A stretch of 64,000 nt of DNA from Chitinophaga sp. (GTDB lineage Bacteria > Bacteroidota > Bacteroidia > Chitinophagales > Chitinophagaceae), in NCBI RefSeq assembly GCF_019236475.1, contig NZ_JAFAIX010000013.1, forward strand, positions 372,001 through 436,000, in the 5' to 3' direction. Position 1 is the stretch's first letter, and each line of letters starts with the position of its first letter. The notes below the pieces were generated by a model. That model was not told the origin of the DNA. It did no database searches and saw only the letters and a list, made by a program, of their open reading frames with translations. This document shows positions 9,714 through 18,818 of this stretch, in pieces. The translations under genes and the position numbers were made by a program.

Positions 9714-9947
9714 ATGATTTATCACGAACAATTAGGCGCTACTACCTTTGCCCGCAGCAAAGCCTTGCTGGCGGCTATAAAGAAAGGTGAAATACGTTTC
9801 GGGGGGAATCGTAAACTAAAAATTTATGGGACCCTGCAATGTAGTTCGGGAAAAAGAATGAAAACTGTTAACCGCGTATTTTTTGTTTCGGAAGACGAGG
9901 CCTTATCGATGGGCTACCGTGCCTGTAAGCGTTGTATGAAAAAATGA
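9714..9947 (+). CDS. Stand-alone Ada-type metal-binding (phosphotriester acceptor-like) domain
   Basis: This protein of 77 residues starts four bases after the stop of the AraC-alkyltransferase gene. The pattern FGGNRKLKIYGTLQC, RVFFVSEDEA and GYRACKRC follows the Ada N-terminal zinc domain (TGIYC.PSC, V.F..S..EA, GYRPCKRC). Three of the four expected zinc-ligand cysteines are present. The second of the first pair is replaced (CSSGK instead of C...C), so the metal site is altered or uses another ligand. Translational coupling to the upstream gene suggests that the two act together as a split Ada. Confidence 0.82.
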   Translation: MIYHEQLGATTFARSKALLAAIKKGEIRFGGNRKLKIYGTLQCSSGKRMKTVNRVFFVSEDEALSMGYRACKRCMKK

Positions 9948-10042
9948 ATGTCCCTCCCTTGGGAAGAGAGGGACTCCATTATTGCTTATGATAAGACCAG
10001 CATTGGAAAATGCCACGCCGCTACAAAGAGGAAACAAAGTTG

Positions 10043-11509
10043 CTACTGGTTATCCACACAAAGTTTGTTGTACACCAGCTCATCGGAAGATATAGGCCAG
10101 ATGTAGTTGGAAGCGGTTGGAGGCACTGCCACATAAGTGGCTCTGGCAGCGAATGTGGCGCCAGTCCTCGTTACTTCCATACTCCTGAATCCTTCTCCGA
10201 GTAATTCAATATGTTTTTCTTTCAGAATTTGATCAATTAATGCTTGCGGTGAAGCAAAGTCGGTCACAGCAAAGGTTACAGTAGCATCGCTACGCTGACG
10301 TACTGCATTCAGTAATGCGATGGCTCCTGCATCTACGCTGTTGGATACACGTACTTTTGCTTCCGCATAGTTCAACAGTACTTCTGCATACCGGATAATC
10401 GGCGCCCAGTCGGTGAATGGAGGAGGTCCTGCGAACTTAGTCATGTAGTATTTGGAACCTACTTTAGTTAACAGTTTCCTTCTGGCATCGGTGGTAGATT
10501 TCCAACTGGAATCAGAGATGATACCAGTAGATAAGAGCGAATACTCTCCGTTACCCTGCAATGGCAGCGACTTTGGCGTAAAGTAGTAACCCAGTTGCGT
10601 TTGTGTACCTGGATAGTCTCCGGAAGTACCTGTAAACGGCAATGAGAACATAGATTCCACAGAAGTGTAAGGCGCGGAATACACTTTATTGATATCCGCC
10701 ACCAGTGCATGTCCTCCAGGAGATACGAAAGGTGCCGTAGCACTTACAATTTTCGCTGCTTCTGTCAACACGTTCGCGTATTGCCCCATATACAGGTATA
10801 CCCTTGTTTTCAAGGCAATCACAGAATACCAGTTGGCATGCGTGGTACCAGCAGCCGTTCCTGGCGCTGTTTTAGGCAGCGCAGCTTCTGCATCGTTCAG
10901 ATCCTGCAGGATCTGTGCATATACTTCAGCAGTCGTGTTTCTTGCTTTGTTATAATTGCCTCTCTCTGTATGACCTTGTGTATAAAGGATCATTCCTGGT
11001 TTTGCGCCATTGCCATCCCAGTAAGGACGTGCATATAACTGCTGCAAACAGAAGTAAGACAATGCTCTAACAAACTTTGCTTCTCCAATATAAATTTTAG
11101 ACAAGGAATCACCTACTACTTTGGTGCCTTTAGCTTTCATGCCATCCATAAATAGGTTGGCATTGTTGATCGTGAAATAAGCCTGGCTCCAGATTTCTTT
11201 CACTTCCTGTACTTCATTACCTACAATGCGTTTCCAGGTAGCTTGTAAGGTAACGTTATTGGATAATTCATTGTTATAATCTTCTCCCCTCACTTCATTG
11301 GCGATCTGGAATTTTCCACCCAGGAACTTACCGTTTTTCATCACGGTGTACATACCATTCAACTGGCTGGCAATACGATCAGCATTGTCAAATACGATAT
11401 AGTCGGGCATATCTGAAGCTGGGAGCGGATTCAACAGACTCTTCTGACAACCGGCAGAAATCCCCATCGCTAACAGTAATGTATATACGCTGATTTTTTT
11501 CATCTTCAT
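10043..11509 (-). CDS. SusD/RagB-family lipoprotein (second pair)
   Basis: This 488-residue surface lipoprotein has lipobox ISAGC (Cys21) and the SusD blocks FVRALSYFCLQQLYARPYW, LNAVRQRSDA and KEKHIELLGEGFRSMEVTR. The C-terminus departs slightly from the usual NP.L.QNPGY ending. Its start is 5 bp past the stop of the SusC-like gene, so the two are surely co-transcribed. No regulator or glycosidase is directly adjacent, and its substrate is unknown. Confidence 0.92.
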   Translation of the reverse strand: MKMKKISVYTLLLAMGISAGCQKSLLNPLPASDMPDYIVFDNADRIASQLNGMYTVMKNGKFLGGKFQIANEVRGEDYNNELSNNVTLQATWKRIVGNEVQEVKEIWSQAYFTINNANLFMDGMKAKGTKVVGDSLSKIYIGEAKFVRALSYFCLQQLYARPYWDGNGAKPGMILYTQGHTERGNYNKARNTTAEVYAQILQDLNDAEAALPKTAPGTAAGTTHANWYSVIALKTRVYLYMGQYANVLTEAAKIVSATAPFVSPGGHALVADINKVYSAPYTSVESMFSLPFTGTSGDYPGTQTQLGYYFTPKSLPLQGNGEYSLLSTGIISDSSWKSTTDARRKLLTKVGSKYYMTKFAGPPPFTDWAPIIRYAEVLLNYAEAKVRVSNSVDAGAIALLNAVRQRSDATVTFAVTDFASPQALIDQILKEKHIELLGEGFRSMEVTRTGATFAARATYVAVPPTASNYIWPISSDELVYNKLCVDNQ

Positions 11510-11514
11510 TCGGT

Positions 11515-14500
11515 TTAGAAGTTAATATTTACGCCCACAGTAACAGTACGACCATTGGCCAGTGTGTTACGGTCAATACCCTGACCGGATGGATTGTTAC
11601 CATTGGAGGATACTTCCGGATCTGGTCCTGGATATTTGGTCCAGATAGCCAGGTTCTGACCTTGCGCGTATACTCTGGCGCCGCTGATATGTGCCAGTTT
11701 GGTAACCTGGGAAGGAAGATTGTAGCTCAGACCAATGGTACGCAGTTTCACGAAATCACCTTTGAATACGTTGGTGGAAATCGCATAGGCGGAACCGTTA
11801 GATACGTTATCACCATTAATCAACTGAGGGATATCGGTAACATCCCCTGGTTTCTTCCATCTTCTCAACACATCCGTACTGTTATTCCAATAACGTTGGT
11901 CTCTCAAACCGGCATTGGAACCATAGTATACAGAGAAGCCAGCCTGATAAGTCAACATAATATTCAGTTCAAATCCTTTATAACGGAAGGTGTTTTCAAA
12001 ACCGCCCAGGAACCGAGGATTGGTGTTGGCATAAGGCTGTGCAGTCTTAGCACCGAGGGATTGTGCAGGTTTACCATCCAGGTACGTATAGGCGCCATTG
12101 ATAGGATTGTAAATTTCTGCTTCGCCAGCAGGATTGTAGAGAATACGTCTACCGGTAGCAGGATCTACACCACCCGCAGGTACGCAGTAAATCATACCTA
12201 CTGGATAACCTACTTTGTTAATGGAGGTCTGTTCCAGGCCACTGGTGGTCATTGGAATTTCTGTGATACCATCAATGAGTGAGGTGATCTGGTTTTTATT
12301 GTAGGTGAAGTTGAAACTAGAGTTCCAGCTAAATGCGCCTTTATCCAGTACAGTGGCGTTTACAGATGCTTCCAGCCCCCTGTTGAACATAGAACCCACG
12401 TTCGCAGGAATGTTAGAAGGCAAACCTGCTGACGGGGCATGTGTCAGATAGAGGATCAAACCATCTATGTTATTGTAATAATAAGCGAATTCGAAGTTCA
12501 CTCTGTTTTTCAGGATACCGAAGTTAATCCCCACATCTGTTTTCTTACTCTGTTCCCAACCCAGATCTCTGTTACCGCTCTGGTTGAAATACATTGCGTT
12601 GTTACCACCATACAACAATGGGTGGTACAGGAACATGAAGTCGTAATCTCCCAATCCTGACATATTACCCACTTTACCATAACTTCCTCTCAGTTTGAAG
12701 TTGCTGAAGATTTTACCCAGAGAACCTTCCTCAAAGAATTTCTCTTTGGACACTTCCCATCCTCCAGAGAAGCCGAAGAACACACCTTTCTTATGTCCTG
12801 GCGCCAACGCGGAGTATTGATCCTGACGGATATTACCACTCAGGAAATATTTCTCTTTGTAGTTATAGTTCAGACGGCTAAATCCAGATACCAAGTAGTT
12901 TTCTCTGCGCAGCAAGCCCGAAGAGAGGTCTATCAACCATCCACCTGCTGTATTATTGAAATAGTTATCGGATTGGAATTGTCTTTCCAGGCCATAACGT
13001 TGACGGGTATCACGCTGTTGCTCCAGACCTGCTAACAGGTTGAAGTTGTGATCACCAAAGGTTTTATCCAATTGCATGGTGTTGGTCCATACCCATCTTT
13101 TCAGTTGCGTATAGATGCTGAATGCATCCCCTTTGGGAGAGGCGCCATCACCACTGATATTGTTACGATAGATATCGTTGTTCATTAACATATAGTCGAT
13201 ACCGTAAACAGTTCTCAGGGTCATCCACTCAAAAGGTTTCAGTTGCGCATATACGGAACCTTGGAGGTGATTGGATTCTGTATTGGAATGATCCAGATCC
13301 AACAATACTTTCGGGTTGTAGATACCTACTGAGTTAGAGTTGTTGATACCGCTGATAGTACCACTCGATGTAACGTTGTAAGTACCGTCATTTTTATAGG
13401 CTGGCGTGATCGGTGAAGTCAGGAAAGCCAGACGGGCCAAGCCTCCGGAGCTAAACGCTTCCCCTTCCAGTGAGCCAGATGAACCAGAGATCAAACTCTC
13501 TTCATTACTGTAGGAAAGTTTGGTACCGATAGATAAGATCTTACCTACTTTCTGATCCACATTAACGAGCATGTTTTTACGGCCAAAATCATTGCGGCGA
13601 AGAATACCTTCTTGTCTGGTATAACCGCCGGATAAATAGTAGCTGGTGTTTTCAGTACCGCCGGAAGCATTGAAGCTATGGCTCTGAGAGAAGGCGTTGT
13701 GACGATAAACAACATCGTACCATTTTGTGTCAATCATGTTACCGTTGGCATCGGTATTAGGCACATATAGGTTTGTGGCAGAAGGGTTTCTATTCAGAAT
13801 ACCTTCATTTTTGATCTCAATGTATTCTTTTGCATTGAGCAGTTTTGGCAAACGGGTGGGGTTGGTCCAACCTACCCAGCCATCGTAATTGAATTTAGCT
13901 TTTCCTTGTTTACCTTTTTTGGTAGTGATGAATACTACACCATTGGCAGCGCGGCTACCATAGATCGCAGTGGCAGCAGCGTCTTTAGCAATTTCGATAG
14001 ATTGAATATCCGCAGGATTAACACTGGCAAGTGGGTTCAGTGGCGCGTTGGTAGCACCCTGGTCACCTGTAAAGGTGGGAACACCATCAATGATAATCAG
14101 TGGATAAGCACTCAGAGAAAGTGAGTTAACACCTCTGATACGGAATACAGGCGGGTTGTTTACCACACCGTTAGGTACAGAAATTTGTACGCCGGTAGCA
14201 CGGCCACCCAAGCCAGCTTCAAAGCTTTGAATAGGCATTTCAGCGACAGCACCACCTTTGATAGAACTGATGTTACCAGTCACTTCTGTCTTACGCTGGG
14301 TACCATAACCTACGACTACCACTTCAGAGATAGACTTGGCATCGAGCCCTAATGTAACTTGAAGATTGTCGCCGGTGATAGCCACCAGTTTGGTTTCATA
14401 TCCCACCATTGAGATACGTAATTGTTTCGTGCCTGCAGGCACGTTAAGGGAAAACTCCCCTTTGGCATTGGTTACAGTACCGGTTTTTCCACCGGGAAAA

Positions 14501-14631
14501 CTAACGGTCACTCCCTGGAGTACTGCTCCGGTTTCATCTGCGACACGTCCTGCTACAGTACGGGGGTTTTGAGCCAAGAGGGAAGAGGCCAGTAATAATA
14601 TACTGGCTACCACGAGTAATAATCTCCTCAT
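11515..14631 (-). CDS. SusC/RagA-family TonB-linked outer-membrane transporter (second pair)
   Basis: This importer has 1038 residues. The signal peptide (about 1-20, ending LLAQ) is followed by a carboxypeptidase-regulatory-like domain (about 24-95), the SusC signature SEVVVVGYGTQRKTEVTGNI, the plug (YGSRAANGVVFITTKKGKQG) and a barrel. It differs clearly from the SusC at 2455, so this is not a recent tandem copy. No copy of the 14-bp LacI operator lies upstream, which suggests that it is regulated separately from the uronate locus. Confidence 0.95.
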   Translation of the reverse strand: MRRLLLVVASILLLASSLLAQNPRTVAGRVADETGAVLQGVTVSFPGGKTGTVTNAKGEFSLNVPAGTKQLRISMVGYETKLVAITGDNLQVTLGLDAKSISEVVVVGYGTQRKTEVTGNISSIKGGAVAEMPIQSFEAGLGGRATGVQISVPNGVVNNPPVFRIRGVNSLSLSAYPLIIIDGVPTFTGDQGATNAPLNPLASVNPADIQSIEIAKDAAATAIYGSRAANGVVFITTKKGKQGKAKFNYDGWVGWTNPTRLPKLLNAKEYIEIKNEGILNRNPSATNLYVPNTDANGNMIDTKWYDVVYRHNAFSQSHSFNASGGTENTSYYLSGGYTRQEGILRRNDFGRKNMLVNVDQKVGKILSIGTKLSYSNEESLISGSSGSLEGEAFSSGGLARLAFLTSPITPAYKNDGTYNVTSSGTISGINNSNSVGIYNPKVLLDLDHSNTESNHLQGSVYAQLKPFEWMTLRTVYGIDYMLMNNDIYRNNISGDGASPKGDAFSIYTQLKRWVWTNTMQLDKTFGDHNFNLLAGLEQQRDTRQRYGLERQFQSDNYFNNTAGGWLIDLSSGLLRRENYLVSGFSRLNYNYKEKYFLSGNIRQDQYSALAPGHKKGVFFGFSGGWEVSKEKFFEEGSLGKIFSNFKLRGSYGKVGNMSGLGDYDFMFLYHPLLYGGNNAMYFNQSGNRDLGWEQSKKTDVGINFGILKNRVNFEFAYYYNNIDGLILYLTHAPSAGLPSNIPANVGSMFNRGLEASVNATVLDKGAFSWNSSFNFTYNKNQITSLIDGITEIPMTTSGLEQTSINKVGYPVGMIYCVPAGGVDPATGRRILYNPAGEAEIYNPINGAYTYLDGKPAQSLGAKTAQPYANTNPRFLGGFENTFRYKGFELNIMLTYQAGFSVYYGSNAGLRDQRYWNNSTDVLRRWKKPGDVTDIPQLINGDNVSNGSAYAISTNVFKGDFVKLRTIGLSYNLPSQVTKLAHISGARVYAQGQNLAIWTKYPGPDPEVSSNGNNPSGQGIDRNTLANGRTVTVGVNINF

Positions 14632-15180
14632 GAAGTTCAGATTTTGGTTGAATAAATAATTGCAATGAATAATACCTGTCTTGGTATATATTTCCTCCTG
14701 CTAGCTATTATAATTATCGTTGTTAATGGCGCGTTTAGTTGATGGTTACTAAATTTAGTGGTGAATAATCAGTTGTAGACGACATTTACTCTCAAGGCAC
14801 GTGCACAATACAAGTCAGGAAAGGATTCCCTCCCTCAGTTTTCCCAAGCAAAAAATGTATTTCCGGTATTAATAAAAATTGGTTTAAAATCAGATTTTGG
14901 TCTTTATATTTCTATTGGAAAACTCTAAAAAAGTGGCGTTGTTCCCAATATCTCAATAAGCATTTTTAAAAATTTTTCTACAAATTGTAGGCTTTGATAA
15001 AAATAATAAAATATTTCATTTTCAAACAGCCGTTTCAGTGTTATTTTAAAAACTCCATTCAGCATTATTCCAAAACCATGATTTACACCGTTTTACACAT
15101 GATAGATGGCTAAAAAATTATTTGGTGAGCGGAATTATTTCGTGCTGAACGGAGCTATTACAGCAGTAACGGTAATAGAA
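14632..15180. other. Intergenic region upstream of the second susCD pair
   Basis: This 549-bp AT-rich gap has no convincing open frame. It should contain the promoter of the susC gene at 14631. A short dyad AATACC-tgtct-TGGTAT lies at 14670-14687 in the presumed leader. A weak 7-bp hairpin (CTATTAC/GTAATAG) near 15154-15178 could be the end of the DUF2264 transcript. I see nothing else supportable. Confidence 0.5.
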
Positions 15181-16446
15181 TTAGAAATCAATGGCATGAT
15201 CCCGCGGTACTTTTGCACCGCTGTAGGCCAGTTTTGCCGTCCAATCAGCAGCAGGTGCTGTCCATAGTACATGATCTGGCGAAAGCCCCAAATGCAGGAA
15301 GCTATTGGTACACAGGTATAAGCTACCTGTAGATATATAACCATCCGCAATTTCCGGTTGATGACCACAGAACCCAATGCGTAACCAGTTATCTTTATCA
15401 AAATTCTCCGGATTACTGAAAATACGTTTATGCATGGCTGTTAGGGCACAACGCACCTGTGCAGGTGAGAGCTCGGCGGGCAAATGATTCTCCAAAGCCA
15501 ATTGGGACAGTGGCTGCAAAGCTCCACTACGGTACGCCATAGAACGCCCTACTACCGGAAAGGTCCCTTCAGGAGAAATCTGGCGTTCCTGGATAATACC
15601 ATAACGCTGCATCCGCTTCAGTGCCAATTCATATTGTTCCTTACTTCCCTCACCTTTGTCGGCCAATACTTTCAGGACCTGTACCAACATGGGATGAATG
15701 ACAAACGCATTGTAATAATCGTAGTGAAAGGACTGGCCGTCTCCATACATACTATCTCCCTTATACCACTCCATTATTTTCTGTATCGCGAAATCTACCG
15801 GTTGACGCTCCCAGCCTGCATCAAATTGCAACAATGCGGCTTCAATGGTAGCGGAAAACAATACCCAGTTATTAGTGAATGCTTTGATACTCCGTAGTTG
15901 CTTCAGGGCGGTGATTACTTGTTGCTGCACAACGGGTTTTAGTTTTCCCCACAACTGTTGCGGCGCGCGCAATAACCCTAATGCGAGAAACGCACCGTCT
16001 ACCAATGGCTGCGGATCAAATTTGCCGGTAAAGTTCATATAATCCGGAGAGGCGGGATCACATGCCATCTCCATGGCCTGTCGTGCTGCATCGCCGAGTT
16101 TTCCACGCAGGCGCCCTTCTGCACTGTTGTCCGCCCCCAGTTCCAGCCAGGGAGCAGTGCCGGATAAGGTACGCCCGAATGCTTCCAGGTAAGTGACTTT
16201 ATCCACCGGCTTCATATATTTTGGAGCAACTTCCCGCGGCATCATGGCTTTCAGTTTCCCTTCACTCAAATGCTGTATAACGGGAGAGGATATACGATAA
16301 AGTAAATCGGTATGATAATCTCTGTCGGAGATTGGTTTGGCAGTACTAGCTGCAATTTCTTTCAGGATTCCTTTATCTGTACCGGCAGCTCCTGCCAAAC
16401 CCGCTAGGGGAACTGATTTCAGAAATATTCTTCTGTCCATGTTCAA
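15181..16446 (-). CDS. DUF2264-family protein, probable uronic-acid-active enzyme (copy a)
   Basis: This 421-residue exported protein begins with a Tat-like leader (DRRIFLKSVPLAGLAG). The body is the DUF2264 fold, presumed to be an alpha/alpha barrel. Characteristic blocks are YLEAFGRTLSGTAPWL, SPDYMNF, YDYYNAFVIHPML, GRSMAYRSGALQPLSQLAL and CGHQPEIADGYISTGSLYL. Some DUF2264 proteins have been placed in a CAZy family with uronidase activity (GH154, from memory), which would fit the locus. A paralogue of the same length lies at 22674-23939. A strong terminator just upstream suggests reduced expression. Confidence 0.85.
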   Translation of the reverse strand: MNMDRRIFLKSVPLAGLAGAAGTDKGILKEIAASTAKPISDRDYHTDLLYRISSPVIQHLSEGKLKAMMPREVAPKYMKPVDKVTYLEAFGRTLSGTAPWLELGADNSAEGRLRGKLGDAARQAMEMACDPASPDYMNFTGKFDPQPLVDGAFLALGLLRAPQQLWGKLKPVVQQQVITALKQLRSIKAFTNNWVLFSATIEAALLQFDAGWERQPVDFAIQKIMEWYKGDSMYGDGQSFHYDYYNAFVIHPMLVQVLKVLADKGEGSKEQYELALKRMQRYGIIQERQISPEGTFPVVGRSMAYRSGALQPLSQLALENHLPAELSPAQVRCALTAMHKRIFSNPENFDKDNWLRIGFCGHQPEIADGYISTGSLYLCTNSFLHLGLSPDHVLWTAPAADWTAKLAYSGAKVPRDHAIDF

Positions 16447-16464
16447 AAGATTGATGCAAAAAAA

Positions 16465-16486
16465 GGGTGATGGAAAACCATCACCC
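16465..16486 (-). terminator. Intrinsic terminator inside the uronate operon
   Basis: GGGTGATGG/CCATCACCC is a 9-bp stem with an AAAA loop. It is followed on the minus strand by seven T residues. It lies between the GH88 stop and the DUF2264 start at 16446 and should limit read-through into that gene. Confidence 0.85.
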
Positions 16487-16502
16487 CGTTACCTTTAAGA
16501 TA

Positions 16503-17696
16503 TTATTTAGCCCATTGTTTGTAGCGCAACAGCGCCTCAACAAAATAGTAATCCGCATAGGTCAGTGGTACATCCACCTCCGAGTTATGAGGGAGCGACC
16601 CTACACTATGCATCAGGATGAAGTCATTGTTTTCACCTTCTTTAGCCAGGTAAGCAGGACTACAAAGACTGGTCAGCATTTTTTCTGCTGCGGCCCAGTA
16701 GCGGTTGCCAGTGGCTTTATCGGTGTACTTGCTCAGTTCCAACAGTGCGGAAGCCGCTACAGCAGCAGCCGATACATCACGCAGCGCATTTGGAATATTC
16801 GGAGCATTGTAGTCCCAATATGGAACCAGGTCTTCCGGCATGTTTGGGTTATGCAGGATATACGCTGCGATGTGACGTGCTTGCTCCAAGTAATTTTTAT
16901 CCTTGGTTTCACGATACATCATCGTATAGCCATACAGCCCCCATGCTTGTCCGCGAGACCATGCAGAGCTGTCTGCATAACCCTGGTGGGTCTTTTTCTG
17001 CAATACAGCGCCTGTTGCCGGATCATAGTCGATTACATGGTAAGAGCTGTAATCCGGGCGGAAATGATGCTTAATAGTGGTATTAGCATGCGTTTTGGCG
17101 ATTTGGGCAAACTTCTTATCGCCACTGATTTTGGTAGCCCAGGTCAGTAATTCCAGGTTCATCATGTTATCGATGATCACAGGATATTTCCAGGTACCAT
17201 GGTCCCAAGATTTGATGCAACCTACAGTCGGGTTGAAACGAGTAGATAATGAAGAGGCACTGGTGAGCAGCACCGCTTTATAAGCAGGATCTTTAGTAAT
17301 ACGGTAAGCATTTCCGAATGGGCAATACATCATGAAGCCCAGGTCGTGCGTGCGGGTGTTATTCTTCTCTTTTTCCACCAGCGCCATGCGTTTCAGGGCT
17401 TCGGCCTTGAATGCCGGATCTTTGGTGTACTCGAACAGGTACCAGTTGGTGCCAGGATAAAATCCAGATGTCCACCAGCCACTGCCAGAGGTCATCAAGG
17501 AACCGTTTTGTGTGTTGGTAGTTCTTGGTAGTACAGAATCAGGTACATGTGCTGCCATCAGTTTATACTGACGTGCTGCGAACTGCAATGTTTCGTCTGC
17601 TTTCTTCAACAATGCTTTGTTGGCCTTACCCACTTGTGCAAACGTTTGCAAAGAGAGTGCAGAAAGCAATAATGGAATAATCAGTTTTCTTTTCAT
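16503..17696 (-). CDS. GH88 unsaturated glucuronyl/galacturonyl hydrolase
   Basis: This 397-residue periplasmic enzyme has a signal peptide (1-20). It should remove delta-4,5-unsaturated uronic acid from the ends of lyase products by hydrating the double bond. GH88 blocks are visible: TSGFYPGTNW, THDLGFM (Asp118), VIIDNMMNL (Asp176), AWSRGQAWGLYGYTM and RDVSAAAVAASAL. The two Asp residues match the catalytic pair of UGL-type enzymes. It follows lacI by 21 bp. A perfect LacI operator lies within codons 16-20. Confidence 0.92.
   Translation of the reverse strand: MKRKLIIPLLLSALSLQTFAQVGKANKALLKKADETLQFAARQYKLMAAHVPDSVLPRTTNTQNGSLMTSGSGWWTSGFYPGTNWYLFEYTKDPAFKAEALKRMALVEKEKNNTRTHDLGFMMYCPFGNAYRITKDPAYKAVLLTSASSLSTRFNPTVGCIKSWDHGTWKYPVIIDNMMNLELLTWATKISGDKKFAQIAKTHANTTIKHHFRPDYSSYHVIDYDPATGAVLQKKTHQGYADSSAWSRGQAWGLYGYTMMYRETKDKNYLEQARHIAAYILHNPNMPEDLVPYWDYNAPNIPNALRDVSAAAVAASALLELSKYTDKATGNRYWAAAEKMLTSLCSPAYLAKEGENNDFILMHSVGSLPHNSEVDVPLTYADYYFVEALLRYKQWAK
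17637..17650. promoter_or_regulatory. Perfect LacI-type operator inside the GH88 coding region
   Basis: TGCAAACGTTTGCA is an exact 14-bp palindrome that encodes part of the GH88 signal peptide (LQTFA), 46-60 bases after the start codon. It is identical to the sites at 23997 and 37941. No promoter box is visible at the 20-base spacing seen elsewhere, so it may be a roadblock or auxiliary site, or coincidental. Confidence 0.55.
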
Positions 17697-17717
17697 GATT
17701 TCGTATATGCGTCTGAG

Positions 17718-18779
17718 TTATGACAACGATAATTTCTTCTTGCCTACTTTCACTTTTCCGGCGCTAGATTGTCTTTCTATCAACTGAATAGGAATAATTT
17801 CCTGTGAATAGCGCGTACCAACTGTCTGACGGCCGTTGATTAATTCCATCAATACCGCTACTACTCGCTCTCCCATCATACCAGGAAACTGATCAATGGA
17901 AGACACCGGTGGCGATACGATTTCGGTACGCGGGTCATTGGAATAGCCTACAATCTTCACATCCTCGGGTACACGCAAATTGATGCTACGGCAATATTCC
18001 GAGATAGTGATAGCCGTGGTATCGTTAGAGGCAAAAATCCCATCTGGGTATGGCTTCTGGCTGAATATCTTTTCACAGGTCTGCCAAGCATTTTCTTTGG
18101 TCAGTTCCTGGAAGAACACACGCGATTTCTTAAATGGCAACTTGAATTCCTGTAAGGCACTTTTATAACCAGCCACTCGATCACTGTAAAGACAGCATGT
18201 GAGCGGTCCGGAGATATGCACAATATCCTTACAACCCTTCTCAATTAAATGAGTAGTGCCAATATATCCGCCGCGGTAGTCGTCTCCCTTAATCACCTTC
18301 ACGTTATAATCCTTTGGTACGCGATCAAAAAACACCAATGGAATATTGTTGTCGCGGAAGATATCAAAGTGAGAAAAATCTGAGGTATACAGGGTGGTAG
18401 ATACCACCAATCCGTCTACCCTAGCAGAATACAAGGTATTTACTAAAGCTACTTCCTGTTCATAAGAATCGTTCGACTGACAGATGATCAGGTTATAGCC
18501 AAATTCTTGTAATTTATTTTGGATGATAGTGCTGATCGTTGCAGGAAAAAACATAGAAATTCTCGGGACGATCAAACCGATGGTCTTGCTCTTATTATTG
18601 CGCAAACCTGCCGCGAGGGCATTGGGTCTGTAGCCTAACTTTCGCGCTGTTTTCTTCACACGTTCTTTCGTCTTTGCGCTGATATTAGGATGATCGTTCA
18701 GTGCTCTGGATACTGTGGATACTGACAACTGCAGTTCTTCCGCTATATCGACGATCGTCTTTTCTGTACGTTTACTCAT
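17718..18779 (-). CDS. LacI/GalR-family regulator within the uronate operon
   Basis: This 353-residue regulator has an HTH and hinge in about residues 7-65 (TIVDIAEELQLSVSTVSRALND, RPNALAAGLRNNKSKTIGLIVP), followed by a sugar-binding-like effector domain. It sits between kduD and GH88 in the same orientation, so it is produced with the pathway it probably controls. The perfect palindrome upstream of the operon (23997) is the natural candidate target. This protein or the regulator at 5683 could bind the shared operator; sequence alone does not decide. Confidence 0.92.
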   Translation of the reverse strand: MSKRTEKTIVDIAEELQLSVSTVSRALNDHPNISAKTKERVKKTARKLGYRPNALAAGLRNNKSKTIGLIVPRISMFFPATISTIIQNKLQEFGYNLIICQSNDSYEQEVALVNTLYSARVDGLVVSTTLYTSDFSHFDIFRDNNIPLVFFDRVPKDYNVKVIKGDDYRGGYIGTTHLIEKGCKDIVHISGPLTCCLYSDRVAGYKSALQEFKLPFKKSRVFFQELTKENAWQTCEKIFSQKPYPDGIFASNDTTAITISEYCRSINLRVPEDVKIVGYSNDPRTEIVSPPVSSIDQFPGMMGERVVAVLMELINGRQTVGTRYSQEIIPIQLIERQSSAGKVKVGKKKLSLS

Positions 18780-18818
18780 GGAATTTATATGCTTTTTCCT
18801 GCAATGATTTATCGCTCT

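Noticed and set aside
9950-9974. Hairpin GTCCCTC/GAGGGAC after the Ada-domain gene as a terminator
   Set aside because: The stem is short, the loop is long and no T-tract follows, so I do not list it as a feature.
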